64,000 bases of DNA from Desulfopila sp. IMCC35006 (GTDB lineage: Bacteria; Desulfobacterota; Desulfobulbia; Desulfobulbales; Desulfocapsaceae), in assembly GCF_005116645.1 (NCBI RefSeq), contig NZ_SWCM01000012.1, positions 102,778-166,777 of the forward strand, given 5' to 3'. The position numbers and the translations under genes are program-made. The notes beneath the pieces were generated by a model. The model saw only the letters and a program-made list of their open reading frames with translations. It was not told the DNA's origin and searched no databases. Positions 9,069 through 17,474 of this stretch are shown piece after piece (within the stretch, counting starts at the first letter, position 1; each line of letters opens with the position of its first letter).

Positions 9069-10000
9069 GATGCATCCTCCTGGCTGTTGTCGCGTGCGTT
9101 ATCCCTGGCCTGGTCTTTGCGGGTTGCCAGGAGATGAAAACCAGCGAACAGCGCCGGCCAGATCGTCAAAACCATCGGCACTATGCCCAGAAAATTCTTG
9201 ACTGAATCGAGAATCGGTGCATGGGGCACCGTCATGTCGAATCCCGCTTGCGCAAAAGGCACCTTGGACAGGTAGAGCCAGGAGGTGCCGCCAGCCTCAT
9301 ATTCCCCGTAAATATGGTCGACGTAGCTGCCGTTGTTTTCCTCTATGCGGCGCCTGCCTATTTTGATCAGCTCGTCGCGTTTGCCAAACTGCAGTGCCTC
9401 CTGCGGGCAGGCCTCTACACAGGCAGGCGGTTTGCCGAATTTCAGCCTGGTATCGTAGCAGAAGCGGCATTTCATGATCTGCGGAGAAAAGGCGCTTGAA
9501 TACTTGAAGGTTGGAATATAAAAAGGACAGGCGATCATACAGGTCCGGCAGCCGACGCAGACATCCGGATTATAGACGACGGCACCCTCGGGGGTCTTGG
9601 TGTAGGCATTGACAAAGCAGGAGGAAAGGCAGGCGGGTTCCTGACAATGGTTGCATTGCACTTTCCGGTACAGCGGATGGCCAAGATCGGGAGGGTCGTA
9701 GCGATTGACCACGGTAAAGCGGGTTTCGTCAGTTCGGCGTTGTCTCCCGTGTTCCAGCTCTTCAAATACGGTCTGGTCGGTGTAGGGGAGATCAGGCTCG
9801 GGCAGGTTCTGCTCTGCCCTGCAGGCCGCCTCGCAGCTTCTGCAGCCGACGCAGCGACTCAGATCGACCAGCACTCCCATGCTGTCCGGATATTTTTTGA
9901 TATCATGCGCTTTCCCCGCTTTGGGGCGCAATAACAGGGCCGTAACCGTTCCCAGCAGACCATTTTTCAAGATGGACCTTCGGCTTATTTTTTCTCGCAT
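9065..10000 (-). CDS. Tat-exported ferredoxin-type subunit (HmcB/NrfC/HybA-like), four 4Fe-4S clusters
   Basis: A 311-residue protein with an N-terminal Tat signal (SRRSILKNG followed by a hydrophobic stretch to about residue 30). Cysteine sets CVGCRSCEAAC, CNHCQEPAC-x3-C, CVGCRTCMIACP and CRFC with a later ACVEACP supply ligands for four 4Fe-4S clusters, as in NrfC, HybA and HmcB. Near the C-terminus (about 270-292) is one membrane segment, VPMVLTIWPALFAGFHLL, as in HybA/HmcB, so the protein is anchored from the periplasmic side. It would pass electrons between the cytochrome and the NrfD-like subunit. Confidence 0.9.
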   Translation of the reverse strand: MREKISRRSILKNGLLGTVTALLLRPKAGKAHDIKKYPDSMGVLVDLSRCVGCRSCEAACRAEQNLPEPDLPYTDQTVFEELEHGRQRRTDETRFTVVNRYDPPDLGHPLYRKVQCNHCQEPACLSSCFVNAYTKTPEGAVVYNPDVCVGCRTCMIACPFYIPTFKYSSAFSPQIMKCRFCYDTRLKFGKPPACVEACPQEALQFGKRDELIKIGRRRIEENNGSYVDHIYGEYEAGGTSWLYLSKVPFAQAGFDMTVPHAPILDSVKNFLGIVPMVLTIWPALFAGFHLLATRKDQARDNARDNSQEDAS

Positions 10001-10024
10001 TGCCTCCTCCTCTTTCTTTGCGAC

Positions 10025-10531
10025 TCAATCATTGACATTGTTGTGTACACCAAATATTTTTCGTCCTTTCGGGGTGAAGGCATGGCAGTCCTGACATCCG
10101 GTAGGGCCATCCTCCACCTGGTGGCAGCCGTGGCATTGCAGGTGTAAAGCCCCCTTTAAAGCAGGTTTGTCGATGTGATAGACATCGCTGTGTCTGTGCC
10201 CTGCAGGCGAAGCGGAAGCAGCTTGTTGTCGATCATGGCAGCTGGAGCAGGACACGTCGCCTGCTGGCCCCGAATCACCATGACACTTTGCACAGGTATC
10301 GTTGGCTGGACCGTCTCCAGTGGTGTGATGATGACAGGTATTGCAGGCGTAGTTGTCAGCATGCATCTGGTGATCGAAGTCTACCGCTGTATAGAGCTCC
10401 TGGAGATAATCGATAGTCACGCTGGCTGGTGCCTCGTCTTTCTCCATGGCCAGGGGACGGCCGGTAAAACTGCACAGGATGACCATAAGAATAGAGCCGC
10501 ACAGCATGGCGGTAGGGGATAATTTTCTCAT
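10025..10531 (-). CDS. Periplasmic multiheme cytochrome c (class III-like, five CXXCH)
   Basis: A 168-residue exported cytochrome: a signal peptide of about 29 residues, then five CXXCH motifs (CNTCH, CAKCH, CSSCH, CHGCH, CQDCH) and several spare histidines that could be distal ligands (HHH after the first motif, HRH, VYHID). The layout recalls cytochrome c3/c7-type domains, but five motifs in under 140 residues differ from the usual three or four. The start overlaps the ftsH stop (ATGA), tying it to that gene, and the ferredoxin gene follows after 24 bases. It is the likely periplasmic electron donor or acceptor of the complex. Confidence 0.86.
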   Translation of the reverse strand: MRKLSPTAMLCGSILMVILCSFTGRPLAMEKDEAPASVTIDYLQELYTAVDFDHQMHADNYACNTCHHHTTGDGPANDTCAKCHGDSGPAGDVSCSSCHDRQQAASASPAGHRHSDVYHIDKPALKGALHLQCHGCHQVEDGPTGCQDCHAFTPKGRKIFGVHNNVND

Positions 10532-12378
10532 GCCGGGATCTCCTCGGTTTTGTCGATATCAGACTGGTCGATCTGGGCCTGCTCGGCCGGTCCTTGTTTA
10601 TCACTTTTTTGTGAGTTGACATAACATTGCATAACGATTTCCATTTCTTCCGCATCAATCGTTTCGTTGATCAGCAATACCTCCGCCAGTTCGTGAATGA
10701 GCCTGTTATTGCTGCGCAGCAGTTTTTCTGTTTCGGCGTAGCAGTCGTTGATGATCCTGCGTACCTCAAGATCGATTTCGCGGGCAGTCGCCTCGCTGAA
10801 AGTTCCGCCTGTTTCGGCGCTGCCGAGAAATCGCTGCTGTTTTCGACGATATACCGTCGAACCGATGGCACTGCTCATACCCCATTCGCAGACCAGGCGA
10901 CTGGCAATATCCGTTGCGGCGGCAATGTCGTTTGCCGCCCCGGTAGAAAGGTGATGGAATACGATTGTCTCGGCGATTCGTCCCCCGAGCAGGACCTTGA
11001 TCCGGTTGAGCAGATACGTCAGCGAGTAGGTGTAGCGCTGCTCGATGGGTATCTGCTGGGTCAGGCCAAGGGCGATGCCCCGCGGTATAATGGTAATTTT
11101 GTGGAGGCTGTCTGTTTCCGGCAGCAGGCGGGCGACAATGGCGTGGCCGGCCTCGTGATAGGCGATTATTCGTCGCTCTTTTTCATTGATGGCCGCATTT
11201 TTTTGTTCGAGGCCCATCATGATTTTGTCCTTTGCCTGGTCGAAATCACTCATTTCCACCGCCTGTTTTTTCTGCCTGGCGGCGGTCAGGGCCGCTTCGT
11301 TGACCAGATTGGCGATATCGGCACCGCTGAAGCCCGGGATGCCCTGGGCAATAACCGTCAGGTTTAAGGCCGGCGAGATGGTGACCGGCCGGGTGTGCAC
11401 TTCAAGAATCTTGACCCGGCCGTGCAGGTTCGGCAGGGAGACGGTTAATTGCCGGTCGAATCGCCCGGGCCGCAACAGCGCTGGATCGAGGACGTCCGGC
11501 CGGTTGGTCGCCCCGATGACGATCACCGTTTCGTTGCTGGAAAAACCATCCATTTCGACGAGCAGGGCGTTGAGGGTCTGTTCCCGTTCTTCATGGGAAC
11601 TGCTGCCGTTGCTTCTTCTGCCGCCGATTGCGTCTATTTCATCGATAAAGACGATGCAGGGAGCATTTTTTTTGGCAAGTTTGAACAGTTCCCGGACTCT
11701 TGAAGCACCTACGCCGGCAAACATTTCGACAAAATCCGAGCCGCCGATGAGATAGAAGGGTACCAACGCCTCTCCGGCGATTGCCCGGGCCAGCAGGGTC
11801 TTGCCGGTACCGGGTGGGCCCTGCAGCAGAACGCCTTTAGGGATGCGTCCGCCAAGCAGGTTGTATTTTTCATGGTTTTTCAGAAAATCGACGATTTCCT
11901 TGAGCTCATCCTGCACCTCATCGATGCCGGCCACATCGGCAAAGGTTTTCATGTCAGCTGGTTCTGCTCTGAACTGAAAACGCTTGTCCTGCCATATTTT
12001 GCTGCCGGTAAAGGACTGGCCGGAGAAAAACCGCCACAGAGCTGCCACAAAAATAACCAGGAAAATCAGAGGATTCAGCTGGACGAACAGGCTCGGCGGC
12101 GGTTCGGCACTGACCGTTGTCCCAGCTGCCAGCAGAGACGGCATAAGGGTTGGAATATCCGGTGAAAATGTTCTGAATTTTCGACCTATCCTGTCTTCGC
12201 CGCGGATTTCTGATCCGCTGATGTGCACGGCAACGATCTGTTTATTTTTAAGATCCGCGAGAAAATCGGTGTAGTTCTGCTCGGGTGGTGTTGTCTCCGA
12301 CAGCCAGACATTGTAGCCGAGGACTCCGAGGATGCTCAGAAAAATTAACAGTAAGCCTGCCTGAAATCGGTTCTTCAT
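10528..12378 (-). CDS. ftsH: FtsH-type membrane AAA+ zinc protease
   Basis: A 616-residue FtsH. A first membrane segment (about 8-27), a periplasmic loop and a second segment (about 101-118) precede the AAA+ domain, which has Walker A GPPGTGKT (187-194), Walker [13 protein letters not shown] (242-253) and an SRH region ending in RPGRFDR. The protease site is HEAGH (408-412), with the third zinc ligand in [11 protein letters not shown]. FtsH extracts and degrades membrane and some soluble proteins. It is odd in place: it is coupled by four-base overlaps to a transposase-derived gene in front and to the cytochrome gene behind, which suggests an extra, dedicated copy that controls assembly or turnover of the redox complex. 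Confidence 0.93.
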   Translation of the reverse strand: MKNRFQAGLLLIFLSILGVLGYNVWLSETTPPEQNYTDFLADLKNKQIVAVHISGSEIRGEDRIGRKFRTFSPDIPTLMPSLLAAGTTVSAEPPPSLFVQLNPLIFLVIFVAALWRFFSGQSFTGSKIWQDKRFQFRAEPADMKTFADVAGIDEVQDELKEIVDFLKNHEKYNLLGGRIPKGVLLQGPPGTGKTLLARAIAGEALVPFYLIGGSDFVEMFAGVGASRVRELFKLAKKNAPCIVFIDEIDAIGGRRSNGSSSHEEREQTLNALLVEMDGFSSNETVIVIGATNRPDVLDPALLRPGRFDRQLTVSLPNLHGRVKILEVHTRPVTISPALNLTVIAQGIPGFSGADIANLVNEAALTAARQKKQAVEMSDFDQAKDKIMMGLEQKNAAINEKERRIIAYHEAGHAIVARLLPETDSLHKITIIPRGIALGLTQQIPIEQRYTYSLTYLLNRIKVLLGGRIAETIVFHHLSTGAANDIAAATDIASRLVCEWGMSSAIGSTVYRRKQQRFLGSAETGGTFSEATAREIDLEVRRIINDCYAETEKLLRSNNRLIHELAEVLLINETIDAEEMEIVMQCYVNSQKSDKQGPAEQAQIDQSDIDKTEEIPA

Positions 12379-13271
12379 GTCATCCTCACTCTGGCTGTTG
12401 ATCGAGAGGTCGAAGTCGTTTCGTCAACCGAGGTGATTAAACCGGTCAGCAGATGATCGAGAACCGCCAGCCGGTCGGGCCAGGACGCCGTGTTATGGCG
12501 AAAACAGAATTCATCAAGGTAGCTTTGCAGGTAACCGGTATCGATTGCACCGTGATACAGATCATCAAGCCATCTCGATGTTTCCTCCATAAGAAGGTCT
12601 CCCTGAGCCAGCTGTTGTGGCGTTGGTGGCACCAGGGTATAGGACGCACGGAGCTTGCTTACATCGCTCCAGCGTCGGTTTTCGAGCAGCAGGATGACAT
12701 TTTTGGCAACGAGGCTGCTGATCGCAGTGGCGATTTCTTCAGGTGTATCCATATCCAGGGCCAGGAGTCGGACGCGGGCCGTGTCCCGGTTGTCCTGGCC
12801 CATTTCCAGGGCCATGCCTATATCGATAGTCTTGTTATCCGTTACCGATGAAGTTGGCAGCGGTAGAACCTCAAAAAGTACCATGCCGGAACATGGAGCA
12901 GACTCTGCCCGGGAGGCGCCGCGGCGGATTTTCAGCAACCAGCTCCAGGCCGTCTGGTAGCAGGAAAGCTCCATCAACCGCTGAAGCTCTCGCGCACTTA
13001 CCCCCCGGTCGTGAAAGCAAAACTGCGAGGCCACGCGCATCCACGCGACCAGATTTTTTTTACTGCCGTGCATCAGGGTGTGGGCGGTTATAGATGTCTG
13101 CTTGCGGCAATATCGGCAGACGACTGTATAGGCGGGAGCCACCTCGGGCTGCAATCTCATGCAGAATGGGCATTTGAATCCCCACGGCCAGCGTTTCTGA
13201 AACAGATAGGTGACGCAGGCGTGTTCTGTGGCAAACAGGGTTTTCGACGTATGTCTCTGAAAAGAATTCAT
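12375..13271 (-). CDS. Domesticated IS1595/ISXO2-type transposase-like zinc-ribbon protein
   Basis: A 298-residue protein clearly derived from an IS1595-family transposase. CPFC (34-37) and CRYC (52-55) form the N-terminal zinc ribbon, then RKQTSITAHTLMHGSKKNL and the GVSARELQRLMEL/YQTAWSWLLKIRR stretch are the family helix region, and YLDEFCFRHN (251-260) is the typical C-terminal motif. Where active transposases have VDETYVGG, this protein has VLFEVLPLP (131-139), so the first catalytic aspartate is gone. No terminal inverted repeats are seen around it. It overlaps ftsH by four bases and heads the operon, which argues for a fixed cellular role such as DNA binding or regulation. AAGGGGA stands about 9 bases before the ATG. 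Confidence 0.8.
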   Translation of the reverse strand: MNSFQRHTSKTLFATEHACVTYLFQKRWPWGFKCPFCMRLQPEVAPAYTVVCRYCRKQTSITAHTLMHGSKKNLVAWMRVASQFCFHDRGVSARELQRLMELSCYQTAWSWLLKIRRGASRAESAPCSGMVLFEVLPLPTSSVTDNKTIDIGMALEMGQDNRDTARVRLLALDMDTPEEIATAISSLVAKNVILLLENRRWSDVSKLRASYTLVPPTPQQLAQGDLLMEETSRWLDDLYHGAIDTGYLQSYLDEFCFRHNTASWPDRLAVLDHLLTGLITSVDETTSTSRSTARVRMT

Positions 13272-13672
13272 TTTTTGTATTCCCCTTTAGGTGTGGTTGC
13301 TTCGGTTCCACCTATCCTGGTCAATATCTCACTAGCATATGGAGTGCCAGCCGGAAAAGCAGGATCGGGCAATGAACGTATTGGTTCGGGATTACAGGAA
13401 AAAAGAGGAAGCTGCAGCCTTGTGATGAGGAAATAACGCAGCAGGCAGTACCGAATATTTTCCCGGCTATGCGACACAATCATGGATTTTGCCACAGATA
13501 TGTGGCAACACTTCTGTGGCAAGCAGGCACATTGGAGTTCTAGCAATAAATTGAATTGTGCCGCAACGTGTTATGGTTATAGTATGGATTTCGTATGGAT
13601 CTTCTCGTGTCCCCGGTCAGCATGGTGGGGATACGGTGTGTTTGAATATCTGCCGTCAACGGAGGACTTATT
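13272..13672. other. Intergenic region between divergent gshB and the ftsH-redox operon
   Basis: About 400 bases between divergent transcription units, so promoters for both directions should lie here. Apart from the palindromic site listed separately at 13489-13522, I see nothing gene-like. GGAGG at 13661-13665 serves gshB. Confidence 0.6.
13489..13522. promoter_or_regulatory. Candidate operator: TTGCCACA-N4-TGTGGCAA plus a third half-site
   Basis: TTGCCACA (13489-13496) and TGTGGCAA (13501-13508) form a perfect 8-4-8 inverted repeat, and TGTGGCAA recurs at 13515-13522, 14 bases after the previous half-site. Two facing half-sites around 4 bases recall CRP/FNR-family operators in geometry only. 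It lies about 218 bases before the transposase-derived gene and 150 bases before gshB. Confidence 0.55.
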
Positions 13673-14551
13673 TTGCAATGGTTAGTTGTACTCGACCCCA
13701 TTGAGGGGCTTGTGTCGAAAACGGATACCTCACTGGCGATTATCCGGCAGGCGAGGGAGTCGGGTATCGATGTCGATACTGCGACAATTGAAGATCTTTT
13801 TTTTGAGACCCACGCTGCGGTACTGGCGACCGACGCAGCAGGCCGGAAGGGGGCAAAAGCGCTTCAGGAGTACGCCCTGATCCTGATGCGCAAAGAACCG
13901 CCATACGACCTGGCCTTTCATTATGCGACCCAGCTGCTGTCTCTTGCCGGATCGCTGGTGGTGAACAGTCCGTCCTCGCTCCGCGATTTCAATGAAAAGC
14001 TGATTGCCCTGCCTTTTAGAAAATACATGCCGTCCACCCTGGTCAGCTCAAATCCTCAGGTGATAGGCGATTTCGTGGCCAGACATGGCACGTGCGTTAT
14101 TAAATCTCTCGACAGCTTTCAGGGCAAATCCGTCCAGAAGATAGAACCGTCCGATCAGGCTCTGGTTACCTCGTTTACCGGGGGAGGCAAACAGCCGGTG
14201 ATGGTGCAGGAGTTTCTTGAAAATGTGCATAAAGGTGACAAACGGGTGATGTTGCTTGGCGATAGATTTCTTGGTGCCGCCATGCGGCGACCCAAAAAAG
14301 GCTACCATGCCAATTTTGCCAACAGCGACGCGCTGCAGACCGAACTAACGCCTAAAGAGCAGCAAATCATCGCCGAAGTCGGACCCTGGCTGCTGCAGCA
14401 CAGTATCCATTTTACCGGCCTTGACCTGATCGACGAACAGCTGACTGAAATCAATATCACCTGCCCGACGGGTATTGTGCAGATATCTGCACTGGAAGGG
14501 CGAAGGCTGGCCGAAGAGATTGTCGATTATTTTGTCAAACTTGTTCAGTAA
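13673..14551 (+). CDS. gshB: Glutathione synthetase-like ATP-grasp ligase
   Basis: A 292-residue ATP-grasp protein of the prokaryotic glutathione synthetase type, which joins gamma-glutamylcysteine and glycine. The N-terminal domain begins VVLDPIEGL and carries the TDTSLAIIRQA helix; the grasp part has VIKSLDSFQGKSV, VMVQEFLENVHKGDKRVML and, at the C-terminus, GLDLIDEQLTEINITCPTG, where E and N are metal ligands. The start is TTG at 13673, with GGAGG seven bases upstream; no better start is in frame. It is somewhat shorter than the 315-residue E. coli enzyme. A glutaredoxin and a glutathione transferase lie within 4 kb, which supports the glutathione reading. No gshA is in the window. Confidence 0.86.
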   Translation: MQWLVVLDPIEGLVSKTDTSLAIIRQARESGIDVDTATIEDLFFETHAAVLATDAAGRKGAKALQEYALILMRKEPPYDLAFHYATQLLSLAGSLVVNSPSSLRDFNEKLIALPFRKYMPSTLVSSNPQVIGDFVARHGTCVIKSLDSFQGKSVQKIEPSDQALVTSFTGGGKQPVMVQEFLENVHKGDKRVMLLGDRFLGAAMRRPKKGYHANFANSDALQTELTPKEQQIIAEVGPWLLQHSIHFTGLDLIDEQLTEINITCPTGIVQISALEGRRLAEEIVDYFVKLVQ

Positions 14552-14570
14552 CTCTCTCATATTATAAACT

Positions 14571-15476
14571 ATGTTTGCCTTATCCATCGCCGACTTACAT
14601 AAAAAGTACAAAGGCGGCTTCGAAGCGCTCAGTGGCCTGTCCCTGGATGTGCAGGAAGGTCAGTTTTTTGGTCTTCTTGGTCCGAACGGGGCCGGAAAAA
14701 CCACCACAATCGGTATTATTACCTCTCTTGTTACTAAAACGTCCGGCAAAATCCGCGTGTTCGGGGTTGATATCGATGCAGATTTTCCGGCAGCCAAACG
14801 TCTGATCGGGGTTGTGCCCCAGGAGTTCAACTTTTCGATCTTTGAAAAAGTGCAGGATATCGTCACCCAGCAGGCCGGCTACTATGGCATCCCCCGTCGG
14901 GAGGCGTTGCGCAGATCGGAAAAATACCTCAGAAAACTCGGACTCTGGGAGAAACGCAATGTGGCCGCCCGTGAGCTTTCCGGCGGCATGAAGCGCAGGC
15001 TGATGATCGCCCGCGGCCTTGTCCATGACCCCAAACTGCTGATCCTTGATGAACCCACGGCGGGAGTCGATGTGGAAATGCGCCGGGGCATGTGGGATTT
15101 TCTGGAGGAAATCAATCGTGAGGGTCGGACGATTATTCTTACCACCCATTATCTTGAAGAAGCCGAACAGCTCTGCAACCAGATCGCGATTATCGCCCGC
15201 GGGAAAATCGTCGAGAATACCAGCAAACGGGAGCTGCTGCGCAAGCTCGATAAGGAAACATTTCTTTTCGATACCAAGAACCCCGTAACAGAAATTATGC
15301 CGCTTGAAAACGTCGAGTTCTCCCTGGTCGATGAAACGACGATTAAAGTGACCAAGAACAGGACGCAATCAATGAATCATATCTTCATTCATCTTGACAG
15401 CCAGAATATAGTTGTCGACAGTATGCGCAATAAATCAAACCGGCTGGAAGAACTCTTCCTGGAGATGGTGGAATGA
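14571..15476 (+). CDS. ABC-2 type exporter, ATP-binding subunit
   Basis: A 301-residue ABC ATPase of the drug/polysaccharide ABC-2 class (YadG-like). Walker A is GPNGAGKTTT (about 40-49), the signature is LSGGMKRRLMIARGL, Walker B is LLILDEPTAGVD and the switch histidine lies in TTHYLEEAEQL. The C-terminal 80 residues form the accessory domain common in this class. It starts 19 bases after gshB and overlaps the permease gene by four bases (ATGA), so one operon is likely. The cargo is unknown. Confidence 0.92.
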   Translation: MFALSIADLHKKYKGGFEALSGLSLDVQEGQFFGLLGPNGAGKTTTIGIITSLVTKTSGKIRVFGVDIDADFPAAKRLIGVVPQEFNFSIFEKVQDIVTQQAGYYGIPRREALRRSEKYLRKLGLWEKRNVAARELSGGMKRRLMIARGLVHDPKLLILDEPTAGVDVEMRRGMWDFLEEINREGRTIILTTHYLEEAEQLCNQIAIIARGKIVENTSKRELLRKLDKETFLFDTKNPVTEIMPLENVEFSLVDETTIKVTKNRTQSMNHIFIHLDSQNIVVDSMRNKSNRLEELFLEMVE

Positions 15477-16243
15477 TGCGTCGAAACTGGATCTCTTTTA
15501 CCAGCATTGCCAGAAAGGAAATGATCCGCATATTCAGGATCTGGGTGCAGACACTGGTGCCGCCGGTGATTACGATCACCCTCTATTTTATTATCTTCGG
15601 CGGTTTTATCGGCTCGCAAATCGGTGCTATCGGCGGCTATGACTATATGGCCTTTATCGCCCCGGGGCTGATTATGATGTCTATTATCACCAATTCATAC
15701 TCCAATACCGTCTCCAGCTTTTTCAGCACCAAGTTCCAGCGCAATATCGAAGAATTGCTCGTCAGCCCGACACCAAACTGGGTGATGGTCCTTGGCTATA
15801 TCTCCGGAGGGATGACGCGCGGGCTGTGTGTCGGCATGCTGGTGTCGCTGGTCAGCCTTGTTTTTGTCAGGCTGCCTCTTTTTCATGTGCCGTTTATCCT
15901 TCTCTTTGCCCTGCTCACCAGTTTTGTCTTTTCCCTGGCCGGCATGATCAATGGAATTTTCGCCAGGAGTTTTGACGATATCTCGATCATCCCGACCTTT
16001 GTTATTACCCCGCTGACCTATCTCGGCGGGGTATTTTACTCCATCTCCCTGCTGCCGGAATTCTGGCGGGACCTGTCCCGGATTAATCCCGTTGTGTATA
16101 TGATCAGCGGATTTCGTTATGGTTTTCTAGGGATTGCCGACAGTAATGTCTGGCTGGGGCTGGGGATGCTGCTGTTGTTTTCTGTGGTGCTTTTTTTGTT
16201 CACTCTGTCCCTGTTGAAGAAAGGGGTCGGCATTCGAGCTTAA
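15473..16243 (+). CDS. ABC-2 type exporter, permease subunit
   Basis: A 256-residue ABC-2 permease (YadH-like) with six hydrophobic segments, including TLVPPVITITLYFIIFGGFIG near the N-terminus and LLLFSVVLFLFTLSLL at the end. The conserved central part reads YNYMAF-like YDYMAFIAPGLIMMSII and later FVITPLTYLGGVFYS. It is made with the preceding ATPase through overlapping codons. Homodimers of such permeases with two ATPases export drugs, lipids or glycans; the substrate here cannot be inferred. Confidence 0.92.
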   Translation: MMRRNWISFTSIARKEMIRIFRIWVQTLVPPVITITLYFIIFGGFIGSQIGAIGGYDYMAFIAPGLIMMSIITNSYSNTVSSFFSTKFQRNIEELLVSPTPNWVMVLGYISGGMTRGLCVGMLVSLVSLVFVRLPLFHVPFILLFALLTSFVFSLAGMINGIFARSFDDISIIPTFVITPLTYLGGVFYSISLLPEFWRDLSRINPVVYMISGFRYGFLGIADSNVWLGLGMLLLFSVVLFLFTLSLLKKGVGIRA

Positions 16244-16283
16244 TCGTTTAATATTTATAATAAATCTACCAAAAGGTGAGTAA

Positions 16284-16529
16284 ATGGTTCAACTATACTT
16301 AAGTGCCACGTGCCCATTCTGCCAGAAGGTTTTGCGGGCCGCGCGACAAATGGGGCTGGAAGAGGGAAAGGATTTTGCCACAGTCAATGCGGCCTCGGGG
16401 ACTCCTGGCGCGGATGTGGTGGTGAAGGTCGGCGGTGACTATATGGTTCCCTTTCTGATCGATGGCGATACCTCCATGTATGAGAGCGATGATATCATTG
16501 CGTATCTCAAAAAAAATGCCGGTAAGTGA
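16284..16529 (+). CDS. Glutaredoxin-like thiol-disulfide protein
   Basis: An 81-residue glutaredoxin/GST-N-terminal-fold protein. The active site is CPFC (10-13) at the end of the first strand, VPFLIDG holds the cis-proline, and MYESDDIIAYL is the GSH-binding helix start, as in Grx-like proteins. The sequence CPFC differs from the CPYC of classical glutaredoxins. Position 40 bases after the exporter and near gshB and a glutathione transferase suggests a role in glutathione-dependent reduction or deglutathionylation. Confidence 0.85.
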   Translation: MVQLYLSATCPFCQKVLRAARQMGLEEGKDFATVNAASGTPGADVVVKVGGDYMVPFLIDGDTSMYESDDIIAYLKKNAGK

Positions 16530-16550
16530 TTTTAACCGATATTTTTTACA

Positions 16551-16592
16551 TCAGAGCTTCCCCGGGAAACGACGGGAGGCTCTGATATCTTG
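16551..16592 (+). terminator. Intrinsic terminator-like hairpin after the glutaredoxin gene
   Basis: TCAGAGC-TTCCC (from 16551) pairs with GGGAGGCTCTGA (16574-16585), followed by TATCTTGTTT. It lies between the glutaredoxin gene and the convergent transferase gene and may serve both. Confidence 0.65.
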
Positions 16593-16604
16593 TTTGGCGA
16601 GGCA

Positions 16605-17255
16605 CTACATGCCAACTTCCTCACCCTCGATTGTCTCGACTTCGCCTTTGGCCTGTTCCCGCCAGAGCTGTATTTTCGGATGCTCAAGTACAGTCTGTAT
16701 ATAATTTTGGGAAATGTCCGAAACCGCGGTGTTGTAGGTCGAAAACCGAAAGACAACAGGGGCAAACATGCAGTCTGCTATGGAAAATTCCCCAAAAAGC
16801 CAGGGGCCGCGCGGGGCATGTTTTTCTCGTAACCAGGTCCAGAGACTGTCAATGCGGGAGATGTCCTCCTGCAGTTCAGCGGTCATGGGTACACGGCGGT
16901 TTACTGCGCGGCAGTTCATCGGCATTGCTTCGCGAAGGGTGAAAAAACCCGAATGCATCTCCGCGCAGCATGATCGTGCCACGGCTCTTTCTTCCGCGTC
17001 AGCAGGCCAGCCATTGCCGTCCAGATATTGTTCCGAGATATACTCGCATATGGCCAGAGAATCCCAGACGGTAAGGTCGTTATCAATGAGGACAGGTACC
17101 TTGCCGGCAGCGGTGTATTCTGCTATCGCGGACTCTGTATTCTCCATACAGAGGGGGATTCTTACTTCCTCAAAGGGGAGATCTTTTGCGGCAAGCAGCA
17201 GCCATGCCCTCAACGACCAGGATGAATAATTTTTGTTGCCGATGATTAATTTCAT
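16605..17255 (-). CDS. Glutathione S-transferase family protein
   Basis: A 216-residue GST. The thioredoxin-like N-terminal domain starts MKLIIGNKNYSSWSLRAWL, where the serines are the likely catalytic residues, followed by GKVPVLID with the cis-proline and VWDSLAICEYI with the glutathione-binding ED/DS motif. The all-helical C-terminal domain ends with SIADCMFAPVVFRF, the N-capping box. Start at 17255, because AGAGGAG stands 4-5 bases upstream and the longer frame adds 16 residues unlike the family. It resembles the plant-type/GstA branch that includes maleylacetoacetate isomerase-like proteins. Substrate unknown. Confidence 0.9.
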   Translation of the reverse strand: MKLIIGNKNYSSWSLRAWLLLAAKDLPFEEVRIPLCMENTESAIAEYTAAGKVPVLIDNDLTVWDSLAICEYISEQYLDGNGWPADAEERAVARSCCAEMHSGFFTLREAMPMNCRAVNRRVPMTAELQEDISRIDSLWTWLREKHAPRGPWLFGEFSIADCMFAPVVFRFSTYNTAVSDISQNYIQTVLEHPKIQLWREQAKGEVETIEGEEVGM

Positions 17256-17334
17256 TTTTGCTCCTCTTCTTATCAGGTGAAATCCGGCACGGCAGGGTGC
17301 CATGGATGTTATCTTCTCTGCATTGCTTTGGTCC

Positions 17335-17380
17335 GTAAAAAAACAATACCCAATGACAAGTGTATTGTCATTGGGTATTG
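17335..17380 (-). terminator. Strong intrinsic terminator for the lipoprotein gene
   Basis: Arms 17344-17358 and 17366-17380 form a perfect 15-bp stem with a 7-base loop. On the minus strand the stem is followed by seven T residues (17337-17343), the classical form of a rho-independent terminator for the gene at 17475-17846. Confidence 0.9.
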
Positions 17381-17474
17381 GTGGTTAACTGCCAACTGGC
17401 AGGTGGCTGGCTGAAATGCGATATCATGGCAACATGATGGATTTTACCTGTTAAAGATACCTCTGAAACAGAGG

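Noticed and set aside
12375..13271. Active IS1595-family insertion sequence
   Set aside because: The first catalytic aspartate motif is missing, no terminal inverted repeats or target duplications are visible, and the gene overlaps ftsH.
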